The notes: generated from the letters alone by a model not told the origin. A stretch of DNA of 64,000 nt from Streptococcus oralis subsp. tigurinus (GCF_002356415.1 NZ_AP018338.1:62001-126000); one strand, 5' to 3'. Positions 36,702 to 46,645 are shown, counted from the stretch's first letter. Made by a program: numbers and translations.

Positions 36702-38575
36702 GATTTACAGGACTTAGTCCCAAACAAGCGCAAGCTATTGAGGTTTTAAAAAGTCACATTTCCCTACCAGATGTGGAAGTGGCAGTCACTCAGTCTGATC
36801 AAGCCTCTATTTCTATCAAGGGTGAAAGCGAATACTATCAACTAACCTATCGCAAACCTCACCAACTCTACCGCGCCTTGTCCTTGTTGGCAACGGCTCT
36901 AGCAGAAGCTGACAAAGTAGAGATTGAGGAGCAGGCGGCTTATGAAGATTTAGCCTACATGGCAGACTGTTCCCGCAATGCGGTGCTGAATGTGGCTTCT
37001 GCCAAGCAGATGATTGAAGTCTTGGCTCTCATGGGTTACTCGACCTTCGAGCTCTACATGGAAGACACCTACCAGATTGAGGGGCAGCCATACTTTGGTT
37101 ATTTCCGTGGAGCCTATTCGGCTGAAGAGTTGCAGGAAATCGAAGCCTATGCCCAGCAGTTTGACATGACCTTTGTGCCTTGCATCCAGACCTTGGCCCA
37201 CTTGTCAGCCTTCGTCAAATGGGGTGTCAAAGAAGTGCAGGAACTTCGTGATGTGGAGGACATTCTCCTCATCGGAGAAGAAAAGGTGTATGACCTGATT
37301 GATGGCATGTTTGCCACTCTATCTAAACTGCAGACTCGCAAGGTCAATATCGGGATGGACGAGGCTCACTTGGTTGGTTTGGGGCGCTACCTCATCTTGA
37401 ACGGCGTTGTGGACCGTAGTCTCCTTATGTGCCAACACTTGGAGCGTGTACTGGATATTGCTGACAAGTATGGTTTCCACTGTCAGATGTGGAGCGATAT
37501 GTTCTTTAAGCTCATGTCAGCGGATGGCCAGTATGACCGTGACGTGGAGATTCCAGAGGAAACTCGTATCTACCTAGACCGTCTAAAAGACCGTGTAACC
37601 TTGGTTTACTGGGATTATTATCAGGATAGCGAGGAAAAATACAATCGCAATTTCCGCAATCACCACAAGATTAGCCAAGATATTGCCTTTGCAGGCGGAG
37701 CTTGGAAGTGGATCGGTTTTACGCCCAACAACCATTTCAGCCGTCTCATCGCTATGGAGGCCAACAAAGCCTGTCGTGCCAATCAAATCAAAGAAGTCAT
37801 CGTGACGGGTTGGGGGGATAACGGTGGCGAGACAGCCCAGTTTTCTATCCTACCCAGCTTGCAAATCTGGGCAGAACTCAGCTACCGCAATGACCTAGAC
37901 CGTTTGTCTGCACACTTCAAGACCAATACAGGTCTATCGGTTGAGGACTTTATGCAGATTGATCTAGCCAACCTCTTGCCAGATCTACCAGGCAATCTCA
38001 GTGGTATCAATCCCAACCGCTATGTCTTTTATCAGGATGTTCTTTGCCCGATTCTTGATAGACACATGACACCTGAACAGGACAAACCGCACTTCGCTCA
38101 GGCCGCTGAAACGCTTGCTGCTATCAAAGAAAAAGCTGGTGACTACTCTTATCTCTTTGAAACTCAGGCTCAATTGAACCAGATTTTAAGCAGTAAAGTG
38201 GATGTGGGACGACGTATCCGTCAGGCCTACCAAGTAAACGATAAAGAAGGTCTGCAAGAAATCGCCAGACAAGAATTACCAAAACTCAGAAGCGAGATTG
38301 AAAACTTCCATGCTCTCTTTAGTCACCAATGGTTGAAAGAAAATAAGGTCTTTGGCTTGGATACAGTCGATATCCGTATGGGCGGACTCTTGCAACGTAT
38401 CAAGCGAGCAGAAAGCCGTATCGAAGCCTATCTGTCTGATCAGATTGACCGCATCGAAGAATTAGAAGTTGAGATCTTACCATTTACTGACTTCTACGCA
38501 GACAAGGATTTCACAGCAACTACAGCCAATCAGTGGCACACTATTGCGACCGCATCGACGATTTATACGACTTAA
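36695..38575 (+). CDS. GH20 family exo-beta-hexosaminidase (GH20C-like)
   Basis: The start at 36695 has AGGAGG upstream and overlaps the ROK gene by seven bases. The product is 626 residues. The catalytic pair Asp-Glu is in [15 protein letters not shown] near residues 220-224. The barrel has the family features [13 protein letters not shown] and [12 protein letters not shown]. There is no signal peptide, so this is an intracellular enzyme, like the second pneumococcal hexosaminidase GH20C, that removes terminal GlcNAc or GalNAc from imported glycans. A strong terminator follows. Confidence 0.92.
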   Translation: MVRFTGLSPKQAQAIEVLKSHISLPDVEVAVTQSDQASISIKGESEYYQLTYRKPHQLYRALSLLATALAEADKVEIEEQAAYEDLAYMADCSRNAVLNVASAKQMIEVLALMGYSTFELYMEDTYQIEGQPYFGYFRGAYSAEELQEIEAYAQQFDMTFVPCIQTLAHLSAFVKWGVKEVQELRDVEDILLIGEEKVYDLIDGMFATLSKLQTRKVNIGMDEAHLVGLGRYLILNGVVDRSLLMCQHLERVLDIADKYGFHCQMWSDMFFKLMSADGQYDRDVEIPEETRIYLDRLKDRVTLVYWDYYQDSEEKYNRNFRNHHKISQDIAFAGGAWKWIGFTPNNHFSRLIAMEANKACRANQIKEVIVTGWGDNGGETAQFSILPSLQIWAELSYRNDLDRLSAHFKTNTGLSVEDFMQIDLANLLPDLPGNLSGINPNRYVFYQDVLCPILDRHMTPEQDKPHFAQAAETLAAIKEKAGDYSYLFETQAQLNQILSSKVDVGRRIRQAYQVNDKEGLQEIARQELPKLRSEIENFHALFSHQWLKENKVFGLDTVDIRMGGLLQRIKRAESRIEAYLSDQIDRIEELEVEILPFTDFYADKDFTATTANQWHTIATASTIYTT

Positions 38576-38631
38576 AGGTCTTTTTTCCGAGTCAGAGTGT
38601 TTCTCGTGAAACCTATTTCTTATAAAAAACT

Positions 38632-38662
38632 TCTCCACAAAAAATAATTTGTGGAGTTTTTT
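38632..38662 (+). terminator. Terminator after the hexosaminidase gene
   Basis: CTCCACAAA and TTTGTGGAG form a perfect 9-bp stem followed by TTTTTT. Confidence 0.9.
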
Positions 38663-38710
38663 CTATAATTAGTAGTTTAACCTGACCTTCAAATAGGAGT
38701 ATACTAATAA

Positions 38711-38724
38711 TGTAATCGTTATCA
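38711..38724 (+). promoter_or_regulatory. cre-like site upstream of the sugar ABC importer
   Basis: TGTAATCGTTATCA matches the CcpA cre pattern TGWAARCGYTWNCW with one mismatch. It lies 52 bases before the first permease gene and close to a possible -10, so glucose repression through CcpA is likely. The assignment is by eye. Confidence 0.6.
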
Positions 38725-38775
38725 AACCTAAAAATTCGATGAAATCAGTTTTTAGGAATAAAAAGGGAGGAAATT

Positions 38776-39705
38776 ATGAAAAAGTTTTCAAAGACCTTGA
38801 GAGATAACTGGATCTTTCTCTTGATGGTTTTACCAGGGGCACTCTGGTTGATTCTATTCTTTTACATTCCAGTATTTGGGAATGTGGTCGCCTTTAAAGA
38901 CTACCATATGACCAGTAATGGTTTCATAGATAGTATTGTGAATAGTAAATGGGTCGGGTTAGATAATTTCAGATTCTTGTTTAGTTCAAAAGATGCCTTT
39001 ATCATCACTCGAAATACCGTTCTTTATAATCTCGGCTTTATCTTTATCGGTTTGATTGTATCAGTAGGGATTGCCATCATCCTCAGCGAGCTTCGCTCTA
39101 AGAGAATGGTTAAGATTTTCCAAACGTCTATGTTGTTCCCTTACTTCCTGTCATGGGTTATCATCAGTTTCTTTACAGATGCCTTCCTAAACATTGACAA
39201 AGGGGTCTTCAACCATTTCCTAACATCCATTGGCATGAAGGAAGTCAACTTCTACGCTGACTTAGGCATTTGGCCATACCTTCTCCTTTTCCTAGGTATT
39301 TGGAAAGGCTTTGGATATAGCAGTGTCATGTACTATGCGACGATCATGGGGATTGACCCAACCTACTATGAAGCAGCAACAGTGGACGGGGCTAGCAAGT
39401 GGCAACGCATTCGCAACGTAACCATTCCTCAGTTGACTCCACTTGTGACAGTTTTGACCATTCTTGCAGTCGGAAATATCTTCCGTGCAGACTTTGGTCT
39501 CTTCTATCAAATCCCGCACAATGCTGGTCAGCTTTACAATGTAACTAACGTTTTGGACGTATATGTCTTTAATGGTTTGACTCAGACTGCAGATATCGGT
39601 ATGGCTTCAGCAGCCGGTCTTTACCAATCCGTTGTCGGTTTGATACTGGTTATCCTATCAAACTTGCTTGCAAGACGAGTCGATCCAAACTCAGCTTTAT
39701 TCTAG
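38776..39705 (+). CDS. ngtP1: Sugar ABC transporter permease, LplB/NgtP1-like
   Basis: The 309-residue protein has six spans and the ABC permease loop EAATVDGASKWQRI near residue 198, the EAA motif that docks the ATPase. It belongs to the LplB/CUT1 group. Its homolog in pneumococcus is, as I recall, one permease of the N-glycan importer NgtS-P1-P2. No ATPase gene is nearby; such importers usually share a common ATPase such as MsmK. The gene leads a three-gene unit behind the cre-like site. Confidence 0.85.
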   Translation: MKKFSKTLRDNWIFLLMVLPGALWLILFFYIPVFGNVVAFKDYHMTSNGFIDSIVNSKWVGLDNFRFLFSSKDAFIITRNTVLYNLGFIFIGLIVSVGIAIILSELRSKRMVKIFQTSMLFPYFLSWVIISFFTDAFLNIDKGVFNHFLTSIGMKEVNFYADLGIWPYLLLFLGIWKGFGYSSVMYYATIMGIDPTYYEAATVDGASKWQRIRNVTIPQLTPLVTVLTILAVGNIFRADFGLFYQIPHNAGQLYNVTNVLDVYVFNGLTQTADIGMASAAGLYQSVVGLILVILSNLLARRVDPNSALF

Positions 39706-39718
39706 AAAGGAGGAGAAT

Positions 39719-40642
39719 ATGGCAGAAAAGAAAATTAAAAAAGAAAAAATCGATAATGTCGGCATTCACTCCTTTAGTAAGAAGGCAGATATCTTCTTCA
39801 GTATTATTTCTGGATTGATTGCTCTCTCTTGTATCTTGCCCTTTATCTTCGTTATCATCATTTCGGTGACAGACGAAAAGAGCATCCTCCAGTATGGATA
39901 TAGCTTTTTCCCTTCGAAGTTTGGTGTAGATGGATTCCAGTTCCTAGCTCAGTTTAAAGATAAGATCCTCCAAGCGCTCTTTATCTCAGTTTTTGTAACC
40001 GTAGTCGGAACAGTGACCAACGTCTTCATCACAACCACCTATGCCTACGCCATCTCACGGACAACCTTTAAGTACCGCAGATTCTTTACAATTTTTGCCC
40101 TTCTTAGTATGTTGTTCAATGCTGGTTTGGTACCAGGCTATATTGTGGTAACTCGCCTGCTTCAACTGGGTGATACCGTTTGGGCCTTGATTGTTCCAAT
40201 GCTTCTCTCACCATTCAACATCATCTTGATGCGTTCCTTCTTCAAGAAGACCATTCCAGAAGCCATTCTCGAATCTGCTCGTATCGATGGTGCCAGTGAA
40301 GCCCGGATCTTCTTCCAGATTTGTTTGCCATTGTCACTTCCAGGTATCGCAACCATCACGCTTTTGACAGCTCTTGGTTTCTGGAACGACTGGTTCAACG
40401 CCCTTCTTTACATCAAGAGTGACAACTTGTATCCATTGCAATATTTGCTCATGCAAATCCAGCAAAATATGGACTACATCGCAAAAGCAGTCGGCCTATC
40501 TGGTCAACTGGGAGTCGCTCTTCCAAAGGAAACAGGACGTATGGCCATGGTTGTGGTTGCAACCCTTCCAATCGCGATTCTGTATCCATTCTTCCAACGC
40601 TACTTTGTTAAAGGTTTGACCATCGGTGGTGTGAAAGAATAG
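39719..40642 (+). CDS. ngtP2: Sugar ABC transporter permease, YtcP/NgtP2-like
   Basis: The start at 39719 follows AAAGGAGG; an upstream ATG at 39668 overlaps the previous gene and is unlikely. The 307-residue protein has six spans and the EAA-type loop ESARIDGASEARIFF near residue 184. It pairs with the preceding permease to form the channel for oligosaccharides delivered by the lipoprotein encoded next. It has a basic N-terminal tail (KKIKKEKI). Confidence 0.85.
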   Translation: MAEKKIKKEKIDNVGIHSFSKKADIFFSIISGLIALSCILPFIFVIIISVTDEKSILQYGYSFFPSKFGVDGFQFLAQFKDKILQALFISVFVTVVGTVTNVFITTTYAYAISRTTFKYRRFFTIFALLSMLFNAGLVPGYIVVTRLLQLGDTVWALIVPMLLSPFNIILMRSFFKKTIPEAILESARIDGASEARIFFQICLPLSLPGIATITLLTALGFWNDWFNALLYIKSDNLYPLQYLLMQIQQNMDYIAKAVGLSGQLGVALPKETGRMAMVVVATLPIAILYPFFQRYFVKGLTIGGVKE

Positions 40643-40749
40643 CACTTGCTGAGAAACACCGTTTCTCTCTTCCCAACTTCATCTTAGTGATTGAAGTAAA
40701 AATCATTAAATCGTTTATAAGTTTAAAAACAAAAAAAGGAGTTTTTATC

Positions 40750-42234
40750 ATGAAAAACTGGAAAAAATATGCTTTTGCATCTGCTAGCGTAGTCGCTTTG
40801 GCTGCTGGTCTTGCTGCTTGTGGAAACCTTACAGGTAATAACAAAAAAGCTGCTGATACTACTTCAGGTGAAAAACCTGTTATCAAAATGTACCAAATCG
40901 GTGACAAACCAGACAACTTGGATGAATTGCTAGAAAATGCAAACAAAATCATCGAAGAAAAAGTCGGTGCTAAATTGGATATCCAATACCTCGGATGGGG
41001 TGACTATGATAAGAAAATGTCCGTTATCACATCATCTGGCGAAAACTATGATATCGCATTTGCATCTAACTATGTCGTAAATGCTCAAAAAGGTGCTTAT
41101 GCTGACTTGACTGATTTGTACAAGAAAGAAGGAGCAGAGCTTTACAAAGCACTTGACCCAGCTTACATCAAAGGGAACACTGTAAACGGTAAAATCTATG
41201 CAGTACCAGTTGCAGCTAACGTTGCGTCATCTCAAAACTTTGCCTTCAACGGAACTCTTCTTGCTAAATATGGAATCGATATTTCAGGTGTCACTTCATA
41301 CGAAACACTTGAACCAGTCTTGAAACAAATCAAAGAAAAAGCTCCAGATGTAGTACCATTTGCGGTTACGAAGAACTTCATCCCATCTGATAACTTTGAC
41401 TACCCAGTACCAAACGGACTTCCATTCGTTATCGACCTTGAAGGGGATACTACTAAGATTGTAAACCGTTACGAAGTACCTCGTTTCAAAGAACACTTGA
41501 AGACTCTTCACAAATTCTATGAAGCTGGATACATTCCAAAAGACGTAGCAACAAGCGACACTTCATTTGACCTTCAACAAGATACTTGGTTCGTTCGTGA
41601 AGAAACAGTAGGACCAGCTGACTACGGTAACAGCTTGCTTTCACGTGTTGCTAACAAAGACATCCAAATCAAACCAATCACTAACTTTATCAAGAAAAAC
41701 CAAACAACACAAGTTGCCAACTTTGTTATCTCAAACAACTCTAAGAACAAAGAAAAATCAATGGAAGTGTTGAACCTCTTGAACACTAACCCAGAACTCT
41801 TGAACGGTCTTGTTTACGGTCCAGAAGGCAAGAACTGGGAAAAAGTTGAAGGTAAAGAAAACCGTGTACGCGTTCTTGATGGCTATAAAGGAAATACTCA
41901 CATGTCAGGTTGGAACACAGGTAACAACTGGATCCTTTATATCAACGAAAACGTTACAGACCAACAAATCGAAGATTCTAAGAAACAATTGGCAGAAGCC
42001 AAAGAATCTCCAGCGCTTGGATTTATCTTTAACACTGACAGTGTGAAATCTGAAATTTCAGCAATTTCTAACACAATGCAACAATTCGATACAGCTATCA
42101 ACACTGGTACTGTAGACCCAGATAAAGCTATTCCAGAATTGATGGAAAAATTGAAATCTGAAGGTGCCTACGAAAAAGTATTGAACGAAATGCAAAAACA
42201 ATACGACGAATTCTTGAAAAACAAAAAATCATAA
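40750..42234 (+). CDS. ngtS: Sugar-binding lipoprotein of the ABC importer, NgtS-like
   Basis: The start at 40750 has AAAAAAGGAG upstream. The 494-residue lipoprotein has a signal ending LAAGLAAC with the lipidated Cys at about 24. The rest is a two-lobed binding protein of the LplA/YtcQ type used by CUT1 importers. In pneumococcus the corresponding protein binds N-glycan fragments. Its gene sits after two permeases, and here the whole unit directly follows the glycosidase genes that would act on the imported glycans. Confidence 0.85.
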   Translation: MKNWKKYAFASASVVALAAGLAACGNLTGNNKKAADTTSGEKPVIKMYQIGDKPDNLDELLENANKIIEEKVGAKLDIQYLGWGDYDKKMSVITSSGENYDIAFASNYVVNAQKGAYADLTDLYKKEGAELYKALDPAYIKGNTVNGKIYAVPVAANVASSQNFAFNGTLLAKYGIDISGVTSYETLEPVLKQIKEKAPDVVPFAVTKNFIPSDNFDYPVPNGLPFVIDLEGDTTKIVNRYEVPRFKEHLKTLHKFYEAGYIPKDVATSDTSFDLQQDTWFVREETVGPADYGNSLLSRVANKDIQIKPITNFIKKNQTTQVANFVISNNSKNKEKSMEVLNLLNTNPELLNGLVYGPEGKNWEKVEGKENRVRVLDGYKGNTHMSGWNTGNNWILYINENVTDQQIEDSKKQLAEAKESPALGFIFNTDSVKSEISAISNTMQQFDTAINTGTVDPDKAIPELMEKLKSEGAYEKVLNEMQKQYDEFLKNKKS

Positions 42235-42276
42235 GCTCGATTGATTTCGTGTATTCATTCCTAATTCCTAAAAATG

Positions 42277-42320
42277 TGATCACTGCCTTCCTTAGTTTCC
42301 TAGGGGAGGTAGTGATTTTT
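42277..42320 (+). terminator. Terminator after the binding-protein gene
   Basis: ATCACTGCCTTCC pairs with GGGGAGGTAGTGAT with minor mismatches, followed by TTTTT. Confidence 0.75.
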
Positions 42321-42395
42321 AGGATGTAAAAAAAGAAAAGAGTAGTTCTAAGAGTTTTGGCGATGTGATACACATGTATCTACAGGAGGTCCATT

Positions 42396-43085
42396 ATGAA
42401 AAAATATCGTCTTCTTTTCAAAATGAGTGCTGTCTTCTCCTACCTATTTTTCGTATTTGGTCTTTCTCAGCTGACGTCTATTGTTCAAAATTATTGGCAA
42501 TTTTCTTCTCAGGTAGGAAATATCTTCTGGATTCAAAATATCTTAAGTCTGCTATTTAGTGGAGTCATGATTTGGATTCTGCTTAAGACAGGCCATGGTT
42601 ATCTCTTTCGCATTCCGAGAAAAAAATGGTTCTGGTATTCGATTTTGACAGTCCTAGTAGCGGTAGTTCATATATCTTTTAATATTCAGACAGCTAGATA
42701 TGTTCAGTCAACTGCTGAAGGTTGGGCTCTACTGATTGGTTTTAGTGAGACTAATTTTGCTGAGCTAGGTATCTATATAACTCTGTTCTTTCTAGTGCCA
42801 CTGATGGAAGAGTTAATCTATAGAGGATTACTTCAACACGCCTTCTTTAAACATTCGCGATTTGGCCTTGATTTGCTTCTTCCTTCCATTTTGTTTGCTC
42901 TCCCTCATTTTTCAAGTCTGCCTAGTCTGTTAGATATTTCTGTCTTTGCAACATTTGGAATCATCTTTGCCAGTTTGACCCGCTACACCAAGAGCATTTA
43001 TCCATCCTATGCGGTGCATGTGATTAATAATATTGTCGCGACATTACCATTTTTGCTGACTTTTCTACATAGGGTATTTGGGTAA
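42396..43085 (+). CDS. CPBP-family membrane protease (CAAX-like)
   Basis: The 229-residue protein has about six spans and the family motif MEELIYRGLLQH near residue 138, with a second histidine region (ALPHFSSLPS) and the C-terminal HVINNI. AGGAGG precedes the ATG. CPBP proteins are intramembrane glutamic proteases; in streptococci many sit beside bacteriocin genes as immunity or processing factors. The next gene encodes a bacteriocin immunity protein, which favours such a role, but no bacteriocin gene is visible nearby. Confidence 0.85.
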   Translation: MKKYRLLFKMSAVFSYLFFVFGLSQLTSIVQNYWQFSSQVGNIFWIQNILSLLFSGVMIWILLKTGHGYLFRIPRKKWFWYSILTVLVAVVHISFNIQTARYVQSTAEGWALLIGFSETNFAELGIYITLFFLVPLMEELIYRGLLQHAFFKHSRFGLDLLLPSILFALPHFSSLPSLLDISVFATFGIIFASLTRYTKSIYPSYAVHVINNIVATLPFLLTFLHRVFG

Positions 43086-43141
43086 AATATTGGTACGAGA
43101 GTTAGGAATGATAGCTTTTCAATTTAAGGAGGAAAATAAGT

Positions 43142-43438
43142 ATGACACCATTAAAATGGTTTGCTGGAGGAAGTGAAAGACGTTGTGAAGCCATGACTAT
43201 CATAAATCATCTATTGGAAGATATAAAGGATGAGCATCAACTTACTCCCTTGAAAAATCAGTTAGTGATTTATAAAAGACGACTAAGGGACGACGGGACC
43301 TCTGTTCCATTTATATTGAGCCAAATGAATGTTGACCTTTCGCGTGTATTGATTGAAAACAAGCTAAGTTTGTCAGAAAGTCAAGCCGAGCAGATCAAAA
43401 AATTGAGAGAATTATCTGTTATTCGGTATGGTTACTGA
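43142..43438 (+). CDS. Bacteriocin immunity protein, enterocin A type
   Basis: The 98-residue product is a charged helical bundle with the C-terminal pattern NVDLSRVLIENKLSLSESQA typical of the enterocin A/pediocin immunity family. Such proteins sit in the cytoplasm and protect the cell by locking the bacteriocin's target, the mannose PTS. It follows a CPBP gene by 56 bases and there is no matching bacteriocin gene, so it may be an orphan immunity determinant. AAGGAGG precedes the ATG. Confidence 0.8.
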   Translation: MTPLKWFAGGSERRCEAMTIINHLLEDIKDEHQLTPLKNQLVIYKRRLRDDGTSVPFILSQMNVDLSRVLIENKLSLSESQAEQIKKLRELSVIRYGY

Positions 43439-43484
43439 TGAAGTGCAGTGGCAGGTCTCTCTATATAATTTCCGGTCAAATAAA

Positions 43485-43513
43485 TTGCATTCGTTTTCTC
43501 AAGTGGGTATACT
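43485..43513 (+). promoter_or_regulatory. Promoter of trhO
   Basis: TTGCAT (43485-43490) and TATACT (43508-43513) are 17 bases apart. Confidence 0.65.
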
Positions 43514-43569
43514 AGAATAGTCGAATGAAAAATTCTGAAAATTTAAGAATAGAAAAGAGAACAAATCTT

Positions 43570-44556
43570 ATGGCAAAAGATATTCGTGTCTTACTTTACT
43601 ACCTCTATACTCCAATTGAAAACGCAGAGCAATTTGCGGCAGATCACTTGGCTTTCTGTAAATCAATCGGCCTTAAAGGCCGTATCCTAGTCGCTGACGA
43701 GGGAATTAACGGAACAGTTTCAGGTGACTACGAAACAACTCAAAAATACATGGACTACGTTCACAGCCTCCCAGGAATGGAAGACCTCTGGTTCAAGATT
43801 GACGAAGAAAATGAACAAGCCTTCAAGAAGATGTTTGTTCGCTACAAGAAAGAAATTGTCCACCTTGGTTTGGAAGACAACGACTTTGATAATGACATCA
43901 ACCCACTTGAAACAACAGGTGCTTATTTGTCTCCAAAAGAGTTCAAAGAAGCCCTTCTTGACGAAGATACAGTGGTCCTTGACACACGTAACGATTATGA
44001 GTACGATCTAGGACACTTCCGTGGGGCTATCCGCCCAGACATCCGCAACTTCCGTGAGTTGCCACAATGGGTTCGTGACAATAAGGAAAAATTCATGGAC
44101 AAGCGTGTTGTGGTTTACTGTACAGGTGGCGTTCGCTGTGAGAAATTTTCAGGCTGGATGGTCCGTGAAGGCTACAAAGATGTTGGCCAATTGCACGGAG
44201 GAATCGCAACTTACGGTAAAGACCCAGAAGTTCAAGGTGAACTTTGGGATGGGAAAATGTACGTCTTTGACGAGCGTATCGCCGTTGATGTCAACCATGT
44301 CAACCCAACCATCGTAGGAAAAGACTGGTTTGATGGAACACCATGTGAACGCTATGTCAACTGTGGAAATCCCTTCTGTAACCGTCGTATCTTGACATCA
44401 GAGGAAAATGAAGACAAGTACCTTCGTGGATGCTCACACGAGTGTCGTGTTCACCCACGCAACCGCTATGTTTCCGAAAATGAATTGACACAAGCAGAAG
44501 TGATCGAGCGCCTAGCTGCAATCGGTGAAAGCTTGGATCAAGCAGCTACTGTATAA
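43570..44556 (+). CDS. trhO: TrhO, tRNA uridine-34 hydroxylase (rhodanese family)
   Basis: The start at 43570 gives 328 residues, the usual size; an ATG at 43525 adds 15 unlikely residues. The N-terminal domain ([10 protein letters not shown]) is followed by a rhodanese domain with the active cysteine in [17 protein letters not shown] near residue 184. A Cys-rich C-terminal part ([10 protein letters not shown] and [15 protein letters not shown]) follows. TrhO hydroxylates uridine 34 of some tRNAs, the first step to 5-methoxyuridine derivatives. Confidence 0.93.
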   Translation: MAKDIRVLLYYLYTPIENAEQFAADHLAFCKSIGLKGRILVADEGINGTVSGDYETTQKYMDYVHSLPGMEDLWFKIDEENEQAFKKMFVRYKKEIVHLGLEDNDFDNDINPLETTGAYLSPKEFKEALLDEDTVVLDTRNDYEYDLGHFRGAIRPDIRNFRELPQWVRDNKEKFMDKRVVVYCTGGVRCEKFSGWMVREGYKDVGQLHGGIATYGKDPEVQGELWDGKMYVFDERIAVDVNHVNPTIVGKDWFDGTPCERYVNCGNPFCNRRILTSEENEDKYLRGCSHECRVHPRNRYVSENELTQAEVIERLAAIGESLDQAATV

Positions 44557-44563
44557 CATCAAA

Positions 44564-44588
44564 CAGTCCTTAGGGGCTGTTTTTCTAT
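44564..44588 (+). terminator. trhO terminator
   Basis: AACAG and CTGTT with paired CC/GG form a short stem followed by TTTTT. Confidence 0.65.
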
Positions 44589-44677
44589 GCTTTTTATCTA
44601 AAAATCTAAAGTTTGTTTCTGTATCTTTCAGGAAAATAGGTTATACTATGTGTAAACGATTTCAAAGGAGGCCAGTT

Positions 44678-45538
44678 ATGGCGAAAACATTTTTTATCCC
44701 AAATAAAGAAAGCATTCTAGGACAACAGGAGGTTTTGACTGCCAAGTCTATCTTGGCCTTGGTGGAGGGCTTGGAGTCACACAGTTATGATGCGGTCTAT
44801 CTCCGTCAGTCCCTCAATCGTCTCGAGTATATCGAGTGTGGGATTGTAGGCCAGTCGCAATTTCTCTTCAAGGTCAACTATGTGGATAGCCGAAAAGGCT
44901 ATCAAGTGGTGATTCCAGATTTTCTTACTAGAGCGGACTGGGAGATTGTAGAGACTCTCCTCCAGGCCCTATCGAGCAAGTTGGGGGAAGCGGTAGAAGG
45001 GCTAGATGGTTTTGATTTTGAAGCTTATTTCCGACAAACGGTCAAGCATTATTTAGCGGATAAGGCGATTCGTTTAGTATATTGCCAAGGACTCTTGTCC
45101 CCTATCTATCTCAACAAGGAATACCTCGAGAGCTTTTTGGCTGAGGATGGATTGGCACGTTTTGAAGAGCTGGTCAAGAAGGTTCAAGGATCTGATGCCT
45201 ACCTTGCCAGTGTGAAATTTTACCCAGACGCCCAAGGTAAGGTGCACGGTATCTATCACCTAGCCCAGGGAGTCAAGACAATTTTGCCAAAGGAACCCTT
45301 TGTACCAGCTCCTTATACCGAGCAGCTGGCGGGCAAGGAGCTTATTTGGGAGATTGACCTAGTGACGATTTCTGGTGATGGCTCAAAAGCAGAAGACTAT
45401 GAAGCCATCGCTCGCTTGGATTATGCAAGATTCCTAGAGTCATTACCAACAGCATTTTACCACCAACTAGATGCCAATCAACTAGAAGTACAAGCCATTT
45501 TGGGAAAAGACTTTGAAGAATTGGCACAAGAAAAGTAA
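44678..45538 (+). CDS. DUF4299 family protein
   Basis: AAAGGAGG precedes ATG 44678, and the product starts MAKTFFIPNKESILGQQEVL, the usual start of this streptococcal family. A frame from 44525 adds residues with no binding site. The 286-residue protein is soluble, acidic and has no known function. Its last codons (ILGKDFEELAQEK) are important here because a diverged copy of this 3' end recurs at about 51263-51322, beyond the accessory island that begins right after this gene. Confidence 0.85.
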   Translation: MAKTFFIPNKESILGQQEVLTAKSILALVEGLESHSYDAVYLRQSLNRLEYIECGIVGQSQFLFKVNYVDSRKGYQVVIPDFLTRADWEIVETLLQALSSKLGEAVEGLDGFDFEAYFRQTVKHYLADKAIRLVYCQGLLSPIYLNKEYLESFLAEDGLARFEELVKKVQGSDAYLASVKFYPDAQGKVHGIYHLAQGVKTILPKEPFVPAPYTEQLAGKELIWEIDLVTISGDGSKAEDYEAIARLDYARFLESLPTAFYHQLDANQLEVQAILGKDFEELAQEK

Positions 45539-45612
45539 AGCAGGTCAACTGCTATTTAGCATGCGAAAGATAGTTTAGCTTAGTTAGGTTTTGTAATGTG
45601 AAATTTCAAAAA

Positions 45613-45641
45613 TTGCTTAGTTCAATGAAAAATAGTATAAT
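45613..45641 (+). promoter_or_regulatory. Promoter of the island regulator gene
   Basis: TTGCTT (45613-45618) and TATAAT (45636-45641) are 17 bases apart, 51 bases before the start codon. Confidence 0.65.
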
Positions 45642-45692
45642 ATAACAAAAAATAGAATATTGTTCGTTAAATAATGATCAGGAGATCTTGAG

Positions 45693-46616
45693 ATGGATAT
45701 CAAGAAGGAAGTAGGTAAAAGAATCCGAATGTTGCGAGAGATGAAACATATCACTCGTGAAACTCTTTGTGATGATGAAACTGAGATAACGGTGCGCCAA
45801 TTAGCACGGATTGAATCAGGGCAGTCTTCCCCAAGTTTATCTAAGGTAGAGTATATAGCTTACAAACTAGGTTGTCCAATTTCACATATAGTAGATATGG
45901 ATCATATGATTTTACCTTCAGAGTACTTGATAGTAAAGGATAAACTTATTAAGTTTCAAACTTATGGAGATGATGATAGAATCCAGGTTAAGGAAGAGTT
46001 GTTTGAAAGAGTTTACGAACACTATTATGACAGTCTACCTGAGGATGAGCAGATTGCTGTTAGTGCCTTACAAGCTAGTTTTGATGTCTTTGTAAGTGAA
46101 GATGCAGGGTTTGGCGATGCTTTGCTTGATGAGTATTTTGAGCAAGTAAAGATAAGGAAAAACTACTCGGTGAATGATTTGCTTTTGATAAAGCTGTACT
46201 TTGTTTCATGTTTAGCAAGACCGACTGAGTATAATCCTGAACTATTTTGGATGCTTTCTAAAAAACTTATAAGAGAAACAAATTCATCAGATTTAGAGAC
46301 AGCCTATATGTTAAAAAGAACTGTGCTTGATTCTTTAGCTGTTCAATGGATGGAAAAATCTTACTCCACTTTTGAGCCTTATGTTAAGGCAATGAACACA
46401 TTGATGACCTTATCGCAGGATTTTCAAAACAAGCCAATTGTCGATATGCTAGATGCTATGTGTACCTTATTTCATAAACAGGATAAGGAAAAAGCTATCC
46501 AATTATATGACAGAGCTATTGTTTGTGCTCAAGCATTTGGGGACTCAGTATTAGAAGCGCGTATATTGGGAGAAAAAGAAAGAGATTTAAAAACTTTTGA
46601 GGAAATGAAGAGCTAA
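45693..46616 (+). CDS. XRE-type regulator with TPR-like sensor domain (PlcR/TprA class)
   Basis: The 307-residue protein has an N-terminal helix-turn-helix (residues about 8-65, including TVRQLARIESGQSSPSLSKV) and a long all-helical C-terminal part of TPR-like repeats. That is the layout of the peptide-sensing PlcR, Rgg and TprA regulators of Firmicutes. Such proteins usually bind a short secreted peptide, but no signal-peptide gene is visible nearby. AGGAG lies before the ATG. A terminator follows, so the island's other genes are on a separate transcript likely under its control. Confidence 0.8.
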   Translation: MDIKKEVGKRIRMLREMKHITRETLCDDETEITVRQLARIESGQSSPSLSKVEYIAYKLGCPISHIVDMDHMILPSEYLIVKDKLIKFQTYGDDDRIQVKEELFERVYEHYYDSLPEDEQIAVSALQASFDVFVSEDAGFGDALLDEYFEQVKIRKNYSVNDLLLIKLYFVSCLARPTEYNPELFWMLSKKLIRETNSSDLETAYMLKRTVLDSLAVQWMEKSYSTFEPYVKAMNTLMTLSQDFQNKPIVDMLDAMCTLFHKQDKEKAIQLYDRAIVCAQAFGDSVLEARILGEKERDLKTFEEMKS

Positions 46617-46641
46617 CATGACATTTTTGTCATGTTTTTTT
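46615..46641 (+). terminator. Terminator of the regulator gene
   Basis: AACATGACA (46615-46623) pairs perfectly with TGTCATGTT (46628-46636), then a T run. Confidence 0.85.
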
Positions 46642-46645
46642 GTTT

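Noticed and set aside
42365..42559. 64-residue frame overlapping the CPBP gene start
   Set aside because: The CPBP frame has AGGAGG and clear family motifs; this one covers the same bases out of frame.
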